DNA of 64,000 bases from Protonemura montana (lineage: Eukaryota > Arthropoda > Insecta > Plecoptera > Nemouridae): the NCBI GenBank assembly GCA_947568835.1, contig OX387606.1, forward strand, positions 23,041,225 through 23,105,224. The letters are read 5' to 3'. Both the position numbers and the translations under genes were made by a program. The notes below the pieces were generated by a model. It saw only the letters and a program-made list of their open reading frames with translations, made no database searches and was not told where the DNA came from. This document shows, piece by piece, positions 1 through 13,100 of the stretch; within the stretch, counting starts at the first letter, position 1, and each line of letters opens with the position of its first letter.

Positions 1-301
1 CGCGTGGCGAGGCAAAAAGATCGTGGACCAATAATACATCTCGACCAGTCGACCACAAACAAACACCTCGCACAGTGCGATGTGCGCGTGCACCACAAAA
101 ACCGAGCGTCAATTGTTTTGCGGGAGGAAGTCGCGGCGATCGACGCGCCGTTCTTTCGTCGGGGTTTGCGGTGCGTGGCTTTTGGTCGCCATGGTGACCA
201 AAAGTTTCCGTTCCACGCGGCATCGAACCACGAACGTCGGGGTCGTTAGTCGGGTTGACAATTCGTTAGAAAACGCGCGCCTTGCATTCGAATGGAATTA
301 A
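1..301. other. intron 3 sequence, nothing recognised
   Basis: This lies downstream of the LIM2 exon of the minus-strand LIM-homeobox gene, so it is the start of the next intron. It is moderately CpG-rich. I see no exon, repeat or RNA gene in it. Confidence 0.6.
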
Positions 302-368
302 CTCTCACCCACTCATTCACCGAAGACATCAGACCACTGAGCTCAGTGCGTCGTTAAACACAACAAAA
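302..368 (+). mobile_element. 3' tail fragment of the 5S-headed SINE family
   Basis: The motif CACCCACTCATTCACCGA and the later AGTGCGTCGTTAAACACAAC match the last 70 bases of the fuller copies at 32838-33342, 34256-34690 and 36253-36977. Head and body are missing and the central part of the tail is shortened. It lies in the intron, about 90 bases from the splice donor of the LIM2 exon. Confidence 0.7.
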
Positions 369-455
369 AAATCCTCCGCCTAGATCGAATCTGCGAACCT
401 TGTAACGAAAAGCACACGAAGATGTTGGACCATGGCCTTGAAATATCAGACTCAC

Positions 456-934
456 CAATCCCCGATAGCGATGCCTCCAGATCCTTTGGTTTCCTCTTCC
501 TTGGCCGCCCTTTCTGTCTCGGCGTCCCCGCGGGGTTGCCGTTGAAGAACCCGCCTTTAGCAGGCGAGCTGCTCTCCTGGCCCCCGGGCGTCGGTGGCTG
601 GATGGGGAGCGGCGAGCTGTGACGTCGATGGAAGTCCGGCGAAGGGAACGAAGGGGGCGCAGTCGACGCGTACCCCCCGGCCCCCTGGTAGCCCATGGGG
701 GGCGGCTGCAACGTAGGAACTGCACCGCAATGCTCGGTGTAGGAGAGCTCGTAGTGCAGGCGACAGAGAATGCTGCCGTCTCGCATGCCGAACTGCTCGC
801 CCTTGGTCAGCACCGTGTGGCACACTGCACACGTGAAGCAGTGCACGTGGAACACTAGTTCACGTGCGCGTAGAACTAGTTCTGACGATAAGATGGCCGC
901 TTGGCAGCGCGCGCATCGCTTCATGCCGAAGATC
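456..934 (-). CDS. ap: apterous-type LIM-homeobox protein, exon with LIM domain 2 and linker
   Basis: Coding exon of a LIM-homeodomain transcription factor, a nuclear DNA-binding protein that in animals patterns appendages and neurons. Read on the minus strand, it opens after an acceptor (TTCCAG at 940-935) and ends at a GTGAGT donor (455-450). The previous exon supplies the two bases CG, giving YYR-IFGMKRCARC, the usual join between LIM1 and LIM2. LIM2 has complete zinc ligands in the pattern C-X2-C-X18-H-X2-C-X2-C-X2-C-X18-C-X2-H, from CARC to CRLH. After it come LSYTEH, a proline/serine-rich linker, and QKGRPRKRKPKDLEA, a basic motif diagnostic of apterous/Lhx2/Lhx9 and closest to the insect form. 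The donor splits a codon after one base. The homeobox is not in the window and should lie beyond base 1. Open sequence continues past the donor to about 343, but that stretch is intron and holds a SINE tail. Confidence 0.96.
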
Positions 935-971
935 CTGGAACATAAGGGGGTGGCGTGTTAGAAGGTGACTC

Positions 972-1700
972 AACGTCTGTCAGTGGGTGGGTGATGATAA
1001 AGCAAGCCTGGCCTGGCAAGGAGCTGAGAGTGAAGTCAGCTTCGGCATATAGCCTACTCATTTCGAAGAAAACCGAGGCAGAACCACCGATTTATAAGTC
1101 CCTCCGAAGGACGGTATACCTAACTCAAACGCTGAGAGGTTAATAAGCAACCCGAGATAAGTTTTTGTATAAACTCAAAACTTCACTCCCACGAACCTCT
1201 ATCCCGAACAGAACTGGTCATGTGTATGATGGTCACCCATCCAATACCTGACCCAGCGCAGTGTTGCTTAACTTTAATCCCTCCAACCTCTATCCCGAAC
1301 AGAACTGGTCATGTGTATGATAGTCACCCATCCAATACCTGACCCAGCTCAGTGTTGCTAACTGTCATCCCTCCAACCTCTCTCCCGAACAGAACTGGTC
1401 ATGTGTATGATGGTCACCCATCCAATACCTGACCCAGCTCAGTGTTGCTTAACTTTCATCCCTCCAACCTCTCTCCCGAACAGAACTGGTCATGTGTATG
1501 ATACCTGACCCAGCTCAGTGTTGCTTAACTTTCATCCCTCCAACCTCTCTCCCGAACAGAACTGGGCATGTGTATGATGGTCACCCATCCAATACCTGAC
1601 CCAGCGCAGTGTTGCTTAACTTCAGTGATCTCACGAGGACCGGTGTTTTCAACACGACAAACCGATCGGTGGTCACCCATCCAATACTTGACCCAGCGCA
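972..1700 (-). mobile_element. 5S rRNA-headed SINE with about six tandem head units
   Basis: Read on the minus strand, 5S-like units of about 91 bp (one shortened to about 75) repeat from 1700 down to 1196. Each carries GTTAAGCAACACTG and GTATTGGATGGGTGACC, the equivalents of the 5S internal promoter box A and box C. The linkers between most units read CCAGTTCTGTTCGGGAGAG. The unit furthest upstream on that strand keeps the fuller 5S part (GGTCCTCGTGAGATCACTGAAG). A degraded body and tail follow down to about 972, including the CCGTCCTTCGGAGGGAC part. Confidence 0.85.
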
Positions 1701-1729
1701 AACGTGTCCCTAAGCTTGGTGCTATTGAA

Positions 1730-4700
1730 ATCGTGAACGCTAAGTGCAATGCTGTGAGAGCTGGCTTGCTTGGGGGACTCCTCTGAGCTGAGAGGCGGAA
1801 AGCGTCGACAAGCTTCTTTATCGGGACTGGGGGCGATGGCTTATCACCGTACGTCCCGAGCACGCACAGACGGGCTGCTGGTCTCACGAAAAGAGGCAGG
1901 ATTCCGAGCCGACCTCAGCACTGACATTCGACCTCTGCCAGCTGATAGGAGCCGGATTTAGAGTAAAATCGCGCTTGCGTGGACGCAGACCCGACATGTT
2001 CGTGCCTAGCACTGCTTGGCTTCGGAAAGGGAGAGTGGAGATAGCAATGGAAGAATTGTGACCCAAGCTGCCAGCATGTACACAAGGTGTTTTATACTGC
2101 CGTATTCCCAATACGGTTCGTCTCCAAGATATAAGGTCAAAAAAATGTACTAACATATTTTTAACGAGGCTTCGCTAAAAACACGTGATTGTCGCGAGTA
2201 GGTAACTAAAATAATTACTAATTAAAATTAACAAGACAATTGTCACGATATAGATACCGATGGATTTACTAGCAATGTTTTTAATGAACTGCCATTACAT
2301 GCCAATCATTTATTTTCAATTTGATTAATTTTGTTTTTTCGAATCACACCTAATTGCTACTGATTGTGCCTCGATAAGACCAATTGAGCTTTGGACTATC
2401 TCATCCAGACGGGACGGCGTTCACGAGCGACCGGGGAGATCTTAACTCGTCCGGTATGGCAGCCAAAGAGTTTCCATCAAGTCACAGCGCTCTCCGTGGG
2501 TCACGGCCGCGGTCGGAACTATGCCAACGTCTTTCTCGATTAGATTGTGTACTTTTGCCCCCTGACGAGATGCAAGACGGGGGTGAAGGGCACCGTCCTG
2601 GAAGTTTGTCACAAATTGCACTTCTCCTACAGGCAATTGCGAAGATCAAGCCAGATCTGCATCTCGCAATCAAGTGTGCACCAAACTCCTTCTTAAAGCG
2701 TAGAAACCAGCCAAGACAAGAAAATGAGTGACGCTCTGAGATGTGCAAGATAAGACAGCGAAAGCCAGGGAAATAAGTTTAAGGTGGCAACACTAAATAA
2801 AAACATGCACACAATAACGGAGACAAGACATTTTTCTCTGTTATCTATGCGTTGCTTTCGCCGAGGTCGATGCAGACTTCATCCCTGCTGATATCATGTT
2901 TCCTGTGTCTCCATTGCTCAGCCAGTCGGTCCGTCTCCCGAATTGTGACAGGACTCCGATAAGACTGTGCGATAAGGGGACAGCGATAAGGAAGCCGGCG
3001 ATTACCATGCAGACGGGCGAAACGGAGCAGCATGGGGCTGCTGCGCAGGCCGCCCGGTGCGCAGGCGGGACTCGGTTACAACTCACCGCGTTTTATTGCT
3101 ATTGTAATCAAACTTATTGTTATTGCTGTGAGGACGACGGGCTGAGAATTCCTCGGACGCGATGGGCAAACTGTGCTGCCTGAACAAACATCGGCGTCGT
3201 GCCTGTACATCTTTGCTCTAGACCGGGAAATTTGCGCAACAGCGTGGTTTTTAGACTCATGTCTACTTTTTCTAATCTTTTTGAAGCCTGAGCAAACATG
3301 AAAAAAAAACTGCTGAAATCTGGGGTTTTGATTGCTAAGATAAACTTTCACCCTTGATAAAGATACATAACAGGCTACAAAAAGCCGGGAAATTTTAGCT
3401 GATTTTCATTTGGCATTGAGCCCCCCAGTTTTGTACGTTTTTTTTGCAACGTGTGCTGCATCTTTTGTGAAAGGATTTCGGTGCTAGCAACACGCTCCCA
3501 TGCGGTAGAGTAGGCAAACAATTTCGACGACCAGGACACAGTTGTCAGTAAATCACAAAAAAAACGTCTCTGAAGAACAGTTTTTTACTCGAAACAATCC
3601 TTTGATTCCGGCTCGATAAACCTTGCGGTCTTTGGCATATCCGCCTTCTTCGTAGACTATTTCATCACTTTCTCGTCCCAACCCTCAGGAGTTGCGCTAC
3701 ACACCCCGTCCCAACTCCGCCTGCTCATTCTGGGTCCCCGCGCTCCGACGGTGTCCTGGTTGTTCCCAGCCATTGAGGCGAGACTCTCGTCTGACGGGCC
3801 GCCCGCTGATCCAGCCCATTGATACATTCGGGGACTTCTTCTAACAAACATCACAATCCGGTCGCCCGCGGTGCACCTCTCTGTAGCGCATCGGTAATGC
3901 GTGTTCGCAGGCTTTATCCGCACGCACTCTCACGCATAATAGCAATGTGCGTGCTGCGATTAAGTAGCGGCCCCTATGTCCAAATCTGTAGCGCGATCTT
4001 GTTCTGGTGAACGTCTCTGCGTTGAAAGTTGAAAGAGCTATGAGAGAGCGTTTGGAGTGCAAGCGAAGAACGCCCCCCAAAGAGTACGGGGGTCGGTGGA
4101 AGTGGTTACTATATGGGACGTATTGCAATGTTTGCTGCGACCGCATTTCACCCCCCTTTGAAATCCTGAGAGCGAACTGCACCCCTATTGAAGCTGCATG
4201 TTTTGATACAACTAGAAAAGGTTACTATAACATAACGTGAGTTTTATTATTATTGGTGGAAGAGATTACAGGGGATTTGGGGTCGCATGACCGTGTTTTT
4301 TTGTCAATAGCACACCGTGTATGTTTTGCCATTCTATCTTAAGTTATGTGTAAAAATAATATTTCAAAGAAATCACCGCGCGCGGGTCATGGTATTGAAG
4401 CCGAAAGGTCATTGCAAACGAGAGTCGGCACTGCGTCGAGATGAAACTCATGCGGAAACGGCAAATTGTGATAATTGCATCGGAGAACGATAATTGCATG
4501 GTCTTAGTTGAATTACGCCCGGCATGCTGGCGATGCACATGCACGCCGAGCGAAGTTGGCCGAGTGTCGCACGCGTTGCACCGATGCGTCGAGACATGCG
4601 AGGGAAGATGTGACAAAGATTGATGGCAAGAAGGCGATGTGCAGACCGTGTGGTCGCCGAGGTCTTCGTCTTGGGACGATAACGACGCTTTGATGACCGG

Positions 4701-6149
4701 CTAACATGGAAAGCCTAGAGCACCACGCCGTCGCCTTGCCAAGGTGTAAACCACGTGAGAAATGGATGCAGAACAGTTCGAACAGTGGGGAAAAAATCGT
4801 TTAAAAGCAAATCTAACAAATTGCTAGTTTCGAAAATGTCATTTTCTCTCTCTGTCTGTCGCCGCTCGTCGTCTTGTTTGCTCGTTGAAAACTAGCTCGT
4901 TGATTTTTTGTGCCATTACCCAGCATGACAATGTAGGTATATATGGAAGGCGCACACGCAAAGTCAAGCAGCGGCGCGCAATTGTTTTTGTCCTAGGTTA
5001 TGTACGTATACTCTCTTACAGATCTCGAAAAGCGATATCAATGCGTTGGGTAATCCGCAACATAAACAATAGGAATTGCAGTTTGCTTATGCTCATGCGA
5101 TGCATTATGCATTATTATATTGTTATATAGCGTATGGTATAGGCACATGCATGCCGCTGCACTTTTCTTGCAAGTGTGCGTGTTAAAAATGCATTCGTTT
5201 TCGTCACCGTCCGTCGGTTTTCCTCGGAATTGTGCTGGAATGAAACGCACAGACCGTATGTGTGTGTGTTTGTGTTTAATCGTGGACGTGAATTTGCAGA
5301 CGATTTGCTGATAATTGTCACTGTGCAGGACAGAAGCACGAGATGGACTTCATGGAAAAACTGCAAGATTGGATTTTATTATTACAGGACAAGAGCAGAG
5401 CATCGTTTGCGTTTGGAACTGCGAGAACGTTGCGTGCCGGCTAATTGTTAAAAGCGAGAAAATATTTTTTCGGTGCCGCACTCCGTAACATCATTTAGAC
5501 ATGAGTGCATTGCAACAATCCAGTGACAATTCCCGCGCGTTGCAGCGTCCGGCCGGTCGCAGAGGTCCTCGACATCTCGCCTCGATTTAAAACGCACATT
5601 TTTTGTTTTAATTACTTTGCCGTGTCCCGTGAAGATAAGCGATCCGTTACCGAAAGCCAATCTCTGCACAGGTGCGTGTTGGTCTTCAAGCCCCCCGGTG
5701 TGCTGAGAGCACCAACTGGACTTCCTGAAGGTCGCCCCTTCAGAGCCGGGAAGGTGACCCACAACATGCGCGCTCGCTCGACGTCGACGCCGTCCCCCCA
5801 CCGAGACGTTGCGGGGACGGCGTCGTACTCCTGGCCACGCTCTTACGACGGCCAAGTGGTCGCGGTATCGGACGTTGAGGACGTTTTATAACCTTGGACA
5901 TCGTCTGGCGTAGTAAACAATTGCTGGTTAACAATTATTTTTGAGGTGGTGTTATTCATTGTCAGCTGTTTCACGGTGATTTGTTCACTGCCAACATTTC
6001 CTCTGAATAGAACCTCAACCTCCAGTGTCCATCGTAACAATCACGGCCTGTTGGACATTGCCAGGTTTAATCAGAGCCACTGCTCTAATGTTGTTACAGT
6101 CTTCGCGAAAAACACCGACGGAAACGGAAGTAGCAAGAAGAAGCTACCG
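1730..6149. other. intronic sequence, no gene recognised
   Basis: AT-rich at 2150-2380, mixed elsewhere, with a TG-rich run near 5258-5280 and a CpG-rich patch at 5500-5890. That patch is open on both strands for about 130 codons, as CpG-rich DNA often is. No domain, exon pair or repeat family was recognised. Confidence 0.5.
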
Positions 6150-7156
6150 GTACCACGTGTTGCCGACTCGTTTGCTCAGCAGAACGCATCAGTGCAGTAA
6201 CACTACTGACGTTTAACATTAGCGCTGTGACTCTGACTAAACCTGTAAACCCAATGACAGGACGTTTAACATTAGCGCTGTGGCTCTGACTAAACCTGTG
6301 AACCCAATGACAGTACGTTTAACACTAGCGCTGTGACTCTGACTTAACCTGTAAACCCAATGGCAGGACGTTTAACATTAGCGCTGTGACTCTGACTAAA
6401 CCTGTAAACCCAAAGGCAGGACGTTTAACATTAGCGCTGTGACTCTGACTAAACCTGTAAACCCAATGGCAGGACGTTTAACATTAGCGCTGTGACTGAC
6501 TAAACCTGTAAACTCAATGGCAGGACGTTTAACATTAGCGCTGTGACTCTGACTAAACCTGTAAACCCAATGACAGGACGTTTAACATTAGCGCTGTGAC
6601 TCTGACTAAACCTGTGAACCCAATGACAGGACGTTTAACACTAGCGCTGTGACTCTGACTAAACCTGTGAACCCAATGACAGGACGTTTAACATTAGCGC
6701 TGTGACTCTGACTAAACCTGTGAACCCAATGACAGTACGTTTAACACTAGCGCTGTGACTCTGACTTAACCTGTAAACCCAATGGCAGGACGTTTAACAT
6801 TAGCGCTGTGACTCTGACTAAACCTGTAAACCCAATGGCAGGACGTTTAACATTAGCGCTGTGACTCTGACTAAACCTGTAAACCCAATGACAGGACGTT
6901 TAACATTAGCGCTGTGACTCTGACTAAACCTGTAAACCCAATGGCAGGACGTTTAACATTAGCGCTGTGACTCTGACTAAACCTGTAAACCCAATGACAG
7001 GACGTTTAACATTAGCGCTGTGACTCTGACTAAACCTGTAAACCCAATGGCAGGACGTTTAACATTAGCGCTGTGACTCTGACTAAACCTGTAAACCCAA
7101 TGGCAGGACGTTTAACATTAGCGCTGTGACTCTGACTTAACCTGTAAACTCAATGG
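6150..7156 (+). repeat. 53-bp minisatellite (about 18 copies) grown from a dispersed repeat
   Basis: Units start GACGTTTAACATTAGCGCTG and continue through TGACTCTGACTAAACCTG to CCCAATGGCAG; the period is 53 bp. Variants (GTAAAC/GTGAAC, GGCAG/GACAG, CATTAG/CACTAG) alternate in blocks, which suggests higher-order copying. The flank at 6150-6205, with CCACGTGTTGCCGACTCG and TTTGCTCAGCAGAA, matches dispersed repeat copies near 38985-39060 and 63190-63262, where the GTTTAACATTAGCGC core occurs only once. Confidence 0.95.
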
Positions 7157-10100
7157 CAAGTATCGCGCGGCCAAAATGCGTTTCGGTTTGACGAAGACTT
7201 GAACGCACGGACACGGCGACTTATAGCGACCCGTCGATCTGTGCAGTCGGTATTCGAAGCCAGGACCCCACGGGCTTCTAAAGCCTACGTGATGCACGAA
7301 CCTAGGATCTGTACGCGATAAGAGAATGAAGACATTAGCATTGTAATGCCCTTTGGTCGGGGTCTGAATGAGATCGGCGATAGCGTCGCCGCCATGAGTG
7401 AATGTTTTATTAAAATTTACCGAAGGTAAATAGCCCTCAGCGACCGATGTCTTGATGCAGATTCGCGCTATGCTATTCCTCGGTCTCGAGCGCGAACCGG
7501 CGTTCGGCTAACAATTCAGCTCGTACCTTGTTATCGAGTCAACGAGGCCCAGATAATTGCTCGCTCGTCGCTTTGTCGATCGGGTTCTTACGTGTTAAAA
7601 GTTGCACAGCTATTTTCAATATCGACGCGTTATCAAAGCGATCGACGATCGGTATCGGCTAGAAATTATGTGCGTCGTTTACCGTTGCTCAAACTCTCAA
7701 CGCGTTGGTTCACCAAATGATAAACCTTGGAGTTTAATTTAATCAGCACGCATGGCTAGCCATTCGTGTTAGATTTTTGTATTATTCAATTTTCATTCTT
7801 TCATAGAAAATAACACGAATATTTTCCTCGTCTACTTGTTTACTGCCGGCTCGTCCTGCCCGCTGCGCGGCGGAGTTCTCATGTCTGCTGATTCCAATTG
7901 TTTGTAGTCACTGGAGAGACATTCTTGACATCGCCAGGGAAACCGGCGAGCGGTGCGGTGCGGTGGGAGAAAGACTCGGCAATCACATGTTTGTGTCATC
8001 CAGCTACGATCGCCTTCAGCTACGACGTCGCCTTCCAATCGGCGCAGAGAACTTGGCTAAATTTTGAATTAGATTCCCCAACCGTTTGCCAAGGGCTCAA
8101 TTTGCTTGTGGTCGACGGTCACTTCTACCAGAAATTTGCCAAATGGAATAGATTTCAGATCTGAAATGCACTCAGCTAATTTAGCACAGGAAATGCACCG
8201 AGCTCGGATGCTGGACCCCTCTGATATATCTTGTCTGGCTCAGCGAGCGAATACCACGCGTTGGACGGCACACGATAAATCGCTGCCCGCCACCTGGGTG
8301 CTTGGGTCGCGAATGTCTGTCCAACATGCATTCCCGACGCACGCCGTCGAGCGAGGAATTTCTCCGAACCTGAATGGAATGGGCGAGATTGGAATGGCGT
8401 CGCGGACGATCGAAAATAACCGACTTATAGCGTCGCGTGGACGTCGCCGTGAATGGACGCCGAGTAGCTCGCGTGCGAAACGGACGCTCGGCGCACGGGT
8501 GCGCGTTAACGAGGGCAAATGGACCAAGAGAAAAGCACACAGAGCTAGGCTCCACACATTAAAATCATTTCACGGTACACAGGGCCGCATTCATTAAACC
8601 TGGCTCGGCATTACGACGTCTTCCCCGGTTATTATTTATATTAATAGCGCCCAAAAGTATATAGGAACAAGACTATAAAAATGTGTTTATAACTTTTATA
8701 TATACGAAAATATACGCTTTTAATTAGTAGACAGCACGTGAGAAGGTAGCAGATAGATGATTTAAGTTTTGATATCCGCGCGGTAATTGGAGGTGCGTTG
8801 CCCTGCCAATTAACGACAAAAATTGGAATCTATTATTTCGCTTCTGAGCTGAATCTTTCGAGCATGCAGCCTCATAGTTGCTTGCCATGTCTTTCACAAA
8901 CCCTTCGTCGAAGCGTCGCACTAAACGAGGCCTAAGCTGCGCTAATTGCGTACATGCGTGTACACGCCGAGTGTGATGCTATGGGACGCAGTGAATGCGT
9001 GTGCAGGGTGCACACGCATCGTGGAGATCTCGGGCGTTTGCGTGCCGTACTCTGACGGTAAATGGCGAACACAGGTTGTCCCACGTACCCACTTGTAGCT
9101 GGCCACACTGGTGAGCGACCTTCACGCGAGAAATTGTCGGTGGTACGATGCAAGTACTGGCCCCTGGGGGGATGGGATTGTCCACGTACCTACTGGCGGA
9201 CATGAAAGAGCAAACCAAATTTACTACTAATGCACTACTCAACTCTACTTCAAACTATTGGCTGTTTGGAGTGTTGAACTCTTTTGATTTGTGGGAATTG
9301 CATTTTGCCAGGACAAACCAACCCCTCTAGTAGTATTGGTTCTTGTACAATGATAGTTGGTGTTACTAGTGCACTACTTTATTTACAATCCAACTAGCAG
9401 AACGTTCTTCGACAAATCTAGTTGCAATGGTGAGCCGAAATCATGCATTTCATTAGACAAAAGGACAATTCAGGTGTGCATGTGGTCCATTTGGGTCCTT
9501 TTGTTGATTATCAAGTCACTTTTCGGCGTTACCTTTCAAATCTCAATTTCCGTCGCCCATCTCCACGAGAAATTCCATCGAGACCACCATTTCCGGTGCC
9601 TAGTTGACAATTACGACGCTTCCCTCATTGCGTATCATCCTTGTGAAACGCCCTCCTCGCATGAACGCAGAGCCGACTCCACGCGAGCAGATTTCCTAGT
9701 AATCCTGCGGTGGTATACGTCATCATCGTCCTCTCGTCGCCGTCCTCTCGACGGTCGTCGAGTAATTGCCGAGAGACACGCGATCGCACGCGACGGCCTC
9801 CTGGCACTGCGTCGACGGGGACATGGGCCAACCTGTCATCGTCAGTCACCACTCTCTGGCAATTACCGATGGCTTGTCGATTGCAAGACGGTGCGATCGT
9901 GGAAGACGTTCACTGAGCACATCGATCAGCTGCTACCGCTTGCCGAGCGGGACCGACGTCCTGCCGGACGACGCAAGGGTGGGCGCTGGTCGCGTGAGAT
10001 AAACATCAGGCGGAACACGTTGATGCTCGGTATTTGAATGATAATGTGCACCCCAATTACGGGCCGATGCGTATCGGTGGCTGCAGGTTGTTTGCTTTAT

Positions 10101-13100
10101 ATCCTGGCGTGCGACAGTTCAATTAAAACTACGCCGTGATGAGAAGACTTTGGTACCGTCAGCCGTGATGAAAACACTCCTGTAATGGGTTTCCACGTAC
10201 GGTTGGAAAATCTCTGACAACCGAGAAGTCTGCAGTGCAATAAGATAAATTTGCCACTCGATTTCCCATTGCAATATTTCTAGCTACGTTTCTCCGTTTC
10301 AACGGAATCCTTTGTACGAGGCGTAAATAGGCGTGTAAATTGGTGCGCTGCTATGCCCCTAGGCGCTGTCCCAGTAAAACAATTCTCGAAACCGTACGCG
10401 TATTATTTCCCTAATTGCCCATTTTGTCGACGCTTACGTGCGAGGGGGAGGCGTTGAACTGTTCTCACGCAGCAGCGTGAGGTGTGAGGCGTCCTACACT
10501 GGGCCCCATCAGGATCACGCCAAGCCGAACGGGTCGAACCGTTGGGACAAGCTGGGGAAGGAAGCGGTAAACCTGAGCTAGGTTCGGCTTCCTTTGCTAC
10601 CTCATGATGACACCCACCCACGGCGATCATGGGACATGCGGTTTATCACATGCACGCGATTTGGTGACCACTTTGGGCGCATACTAAAAAACACCGACAG
10701 TAACATAAAAAAAAACCCTGGGTCTACTTTAAAGCGTAGCCTTCCGAACACAATTTTGTGCTCTGAGCTGTTTGATTTCGGCGTAGAGAGAGCCTGTCGG
10801 TAAATGGTGTATCCAATTAGCTGGGCAATCTTAGGCGAGGTGACGACAATGCACACACATTCTAGTAGCGATCCCCGAAACTAAGCCCACCTGTCAGCCA
10901 TAAGGACGTGTGTAATTGCTAAGTACACTTCGTGAGCCGGGGGGCAAGTAGATGTCGGCAGCTTTGCCTACTTCGTACGGACCGGGAGTCGGCGCCTGGT
11001 GGGTTTTCGGCCCGTCACCGTTGCTGATGAAATCAGGGCCAATTATCTCCTCACGGGCCCTTCAACGAGATTGTTACTAGCAGCGCCGGACAATGCGAAT
11101 CAATGGCACCGCCCGGCGCCTGTCGTCGGGTGCAATCTTTGGTCCAGGAATGTGCTGGGGAAAATGGGGTCTCTATGGGGCTTATTTACCGACATCAGGT
11201 CCTCTATCTATAGGACTGTTCACGGACATCGAAGACCCCGACTGGCCGCCTTGAGGTCCACGCACTGCTTTTTTCCCCGAACGCGATTGCACCGTCGAGT
11301 ACCGTCCCGTTTTTGCAGTCCCAAGAGCGGCCGCGTGTCGCGCTCCCAGTCAAGTACGCGTCGCATAATAATAATCACCGCTGTAATTGCAAGTACTTGG
11401 CCGGGCTAATTGTCTGCAGCCCGTAATTGCACGTAATTCGGTTCCCCGTATTTCAGCGTCGCGCGTGAAAACGACGATCATTCTCGGTGCGCGCAATCTC
11501 GGTTCGAGCCCCGGCGGCGGCAGACGTGTCGAAGGATCCGACGAAATCATGTTTAACTCGCCGATTATTTCTAAATCACGTGTTGACATCTGCCCAAGCA
11601 AAGCAGCATCGCCATGGAAACAGTTTAAACAGCGTTACGTCACAAGCGACGTTCGGATCTGTTTTTGATTGCGTTGTGGTAAGTGGGAAATGATTGGCCG
11701 ACTTTCTCGTGGCCATCGTCTCCATCTCGACGTCTTCCCTGTCCATGGGAACGAATCGCCGAGTCGCCGCCTCCATCACTGGACGCGTTCGCGTGGAAGA
11801 GATTCGAACTCGCGACCGTTGCTTTTCAAACCCGCCGCAAACACGTCTCAATAATGCGATCATTCGATGACTTCATCTCAATCGTTTCACTGATGATGAT
11901 TTATTAATCGCATTCATGATTTCGGCTTTCTTCGCCGTTCCTTCTGCCATGCATTCGAATGAGTTGAATCTACGCAAGTAACTTCGGGTGCTAACACGCA
12001 AGGTGCTGCCATCAAGATGCAAATGACCCACAGCAATATCCGAAAGAACTGATTCGAAGAATAAAACGGCGACGAATTGCATGAGCCTCGTGACCAGAAG
12101 ACAAGAAAATCGCATTTCCGCGCATTACGTCGGCCGCAAAAACTGTGCTCTGCGCCGGACGATGTCGGTGTTCTGGTCAGCTGCCGTCGACGCAGTGGAG
12201 TCAGCGCTGAGATAGATGCTCGACCGTTGCATGACTTGCAGATCCCAGCGCTGTTTGCCCAGTGTTTATGCCCCTGTGCCCCGCGTCTGCCGTTCAATGT
12301 ACCGACCGACCGACCGAAGGACCGACCCGACCCACGGATTGTTCCCCCGGGCTTTCAGCGCCGCCAGCGCGGAAGAAGCGCCTCGGTCCTAAGAACGGAC
12401 GCATCCAACGAAAAGCCAATACAAACACCGCATTGTGGGCTCCTAGCACGCGAGGCACACATCTAATGTGCACCAATTTTATTTAAGATTGATGATGACT
12501 AGACGTTCGTTTCTTCGTTGTTATCATTTTCTTATTGAGATGTCGATTCGCTGTTTGAAAGCTTGCAAAGGTGTGCATTTCGAAGCGGTACGCATGAGGC
12601 CAGAGTTCCACGGTGGTGCTGCAACCCTCGGCAACCTTTGCCAACCTTTGGCAACCTTAAGAAAATGTGCAGCACGCGGTGACGTCCTTCGCGCGCTTGC
12701 ACTCAACGCCACGGTGATTGCGTTCGTCACGCGAGTTTGTTTCTGGGTGATCTGCGCGCTGGCGATTGCGCGACGCTCCGATCCACGGCCGCCTCGAGAG
12801 AAACCGCGGCGTGGTTGTGCGAATGTTAGCTGATAGACACGACGCGGGGGGAGCTTGTTAATAGATGCCCCGGCCATTGTTAGGGCCTAGGGCCGACATG
12901 ATGGCCATTGTAGTGGCTGCACTTAGCTCGTGACTCGCACTGTACCGTCCGCGCTGGAGGAACGGCGCTCTCGTGAGAGGCCCGCAATGATTTTGCTGAA
13001 TGCATGCGAGTCCATGCTGAAAGAGTACCTACGTGGTGTCTTCACTGGACGATGAAGTTGATTCTACAAGCAAGACTTGGTTTTATTTCTTTGTATTTCT

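Noticed and set aside
9357-10037. 226-codon plus frame
   Set aside because: No family signature, no splice context, and its second half is CpG-rich DNA in which long frames arise by chance.
11790-11860. tRNA gene suggested by GAGTTCGAATCTC on the minus strand
   Set aside because: No matching D-arm or acceptor stem could be found at the right distance.
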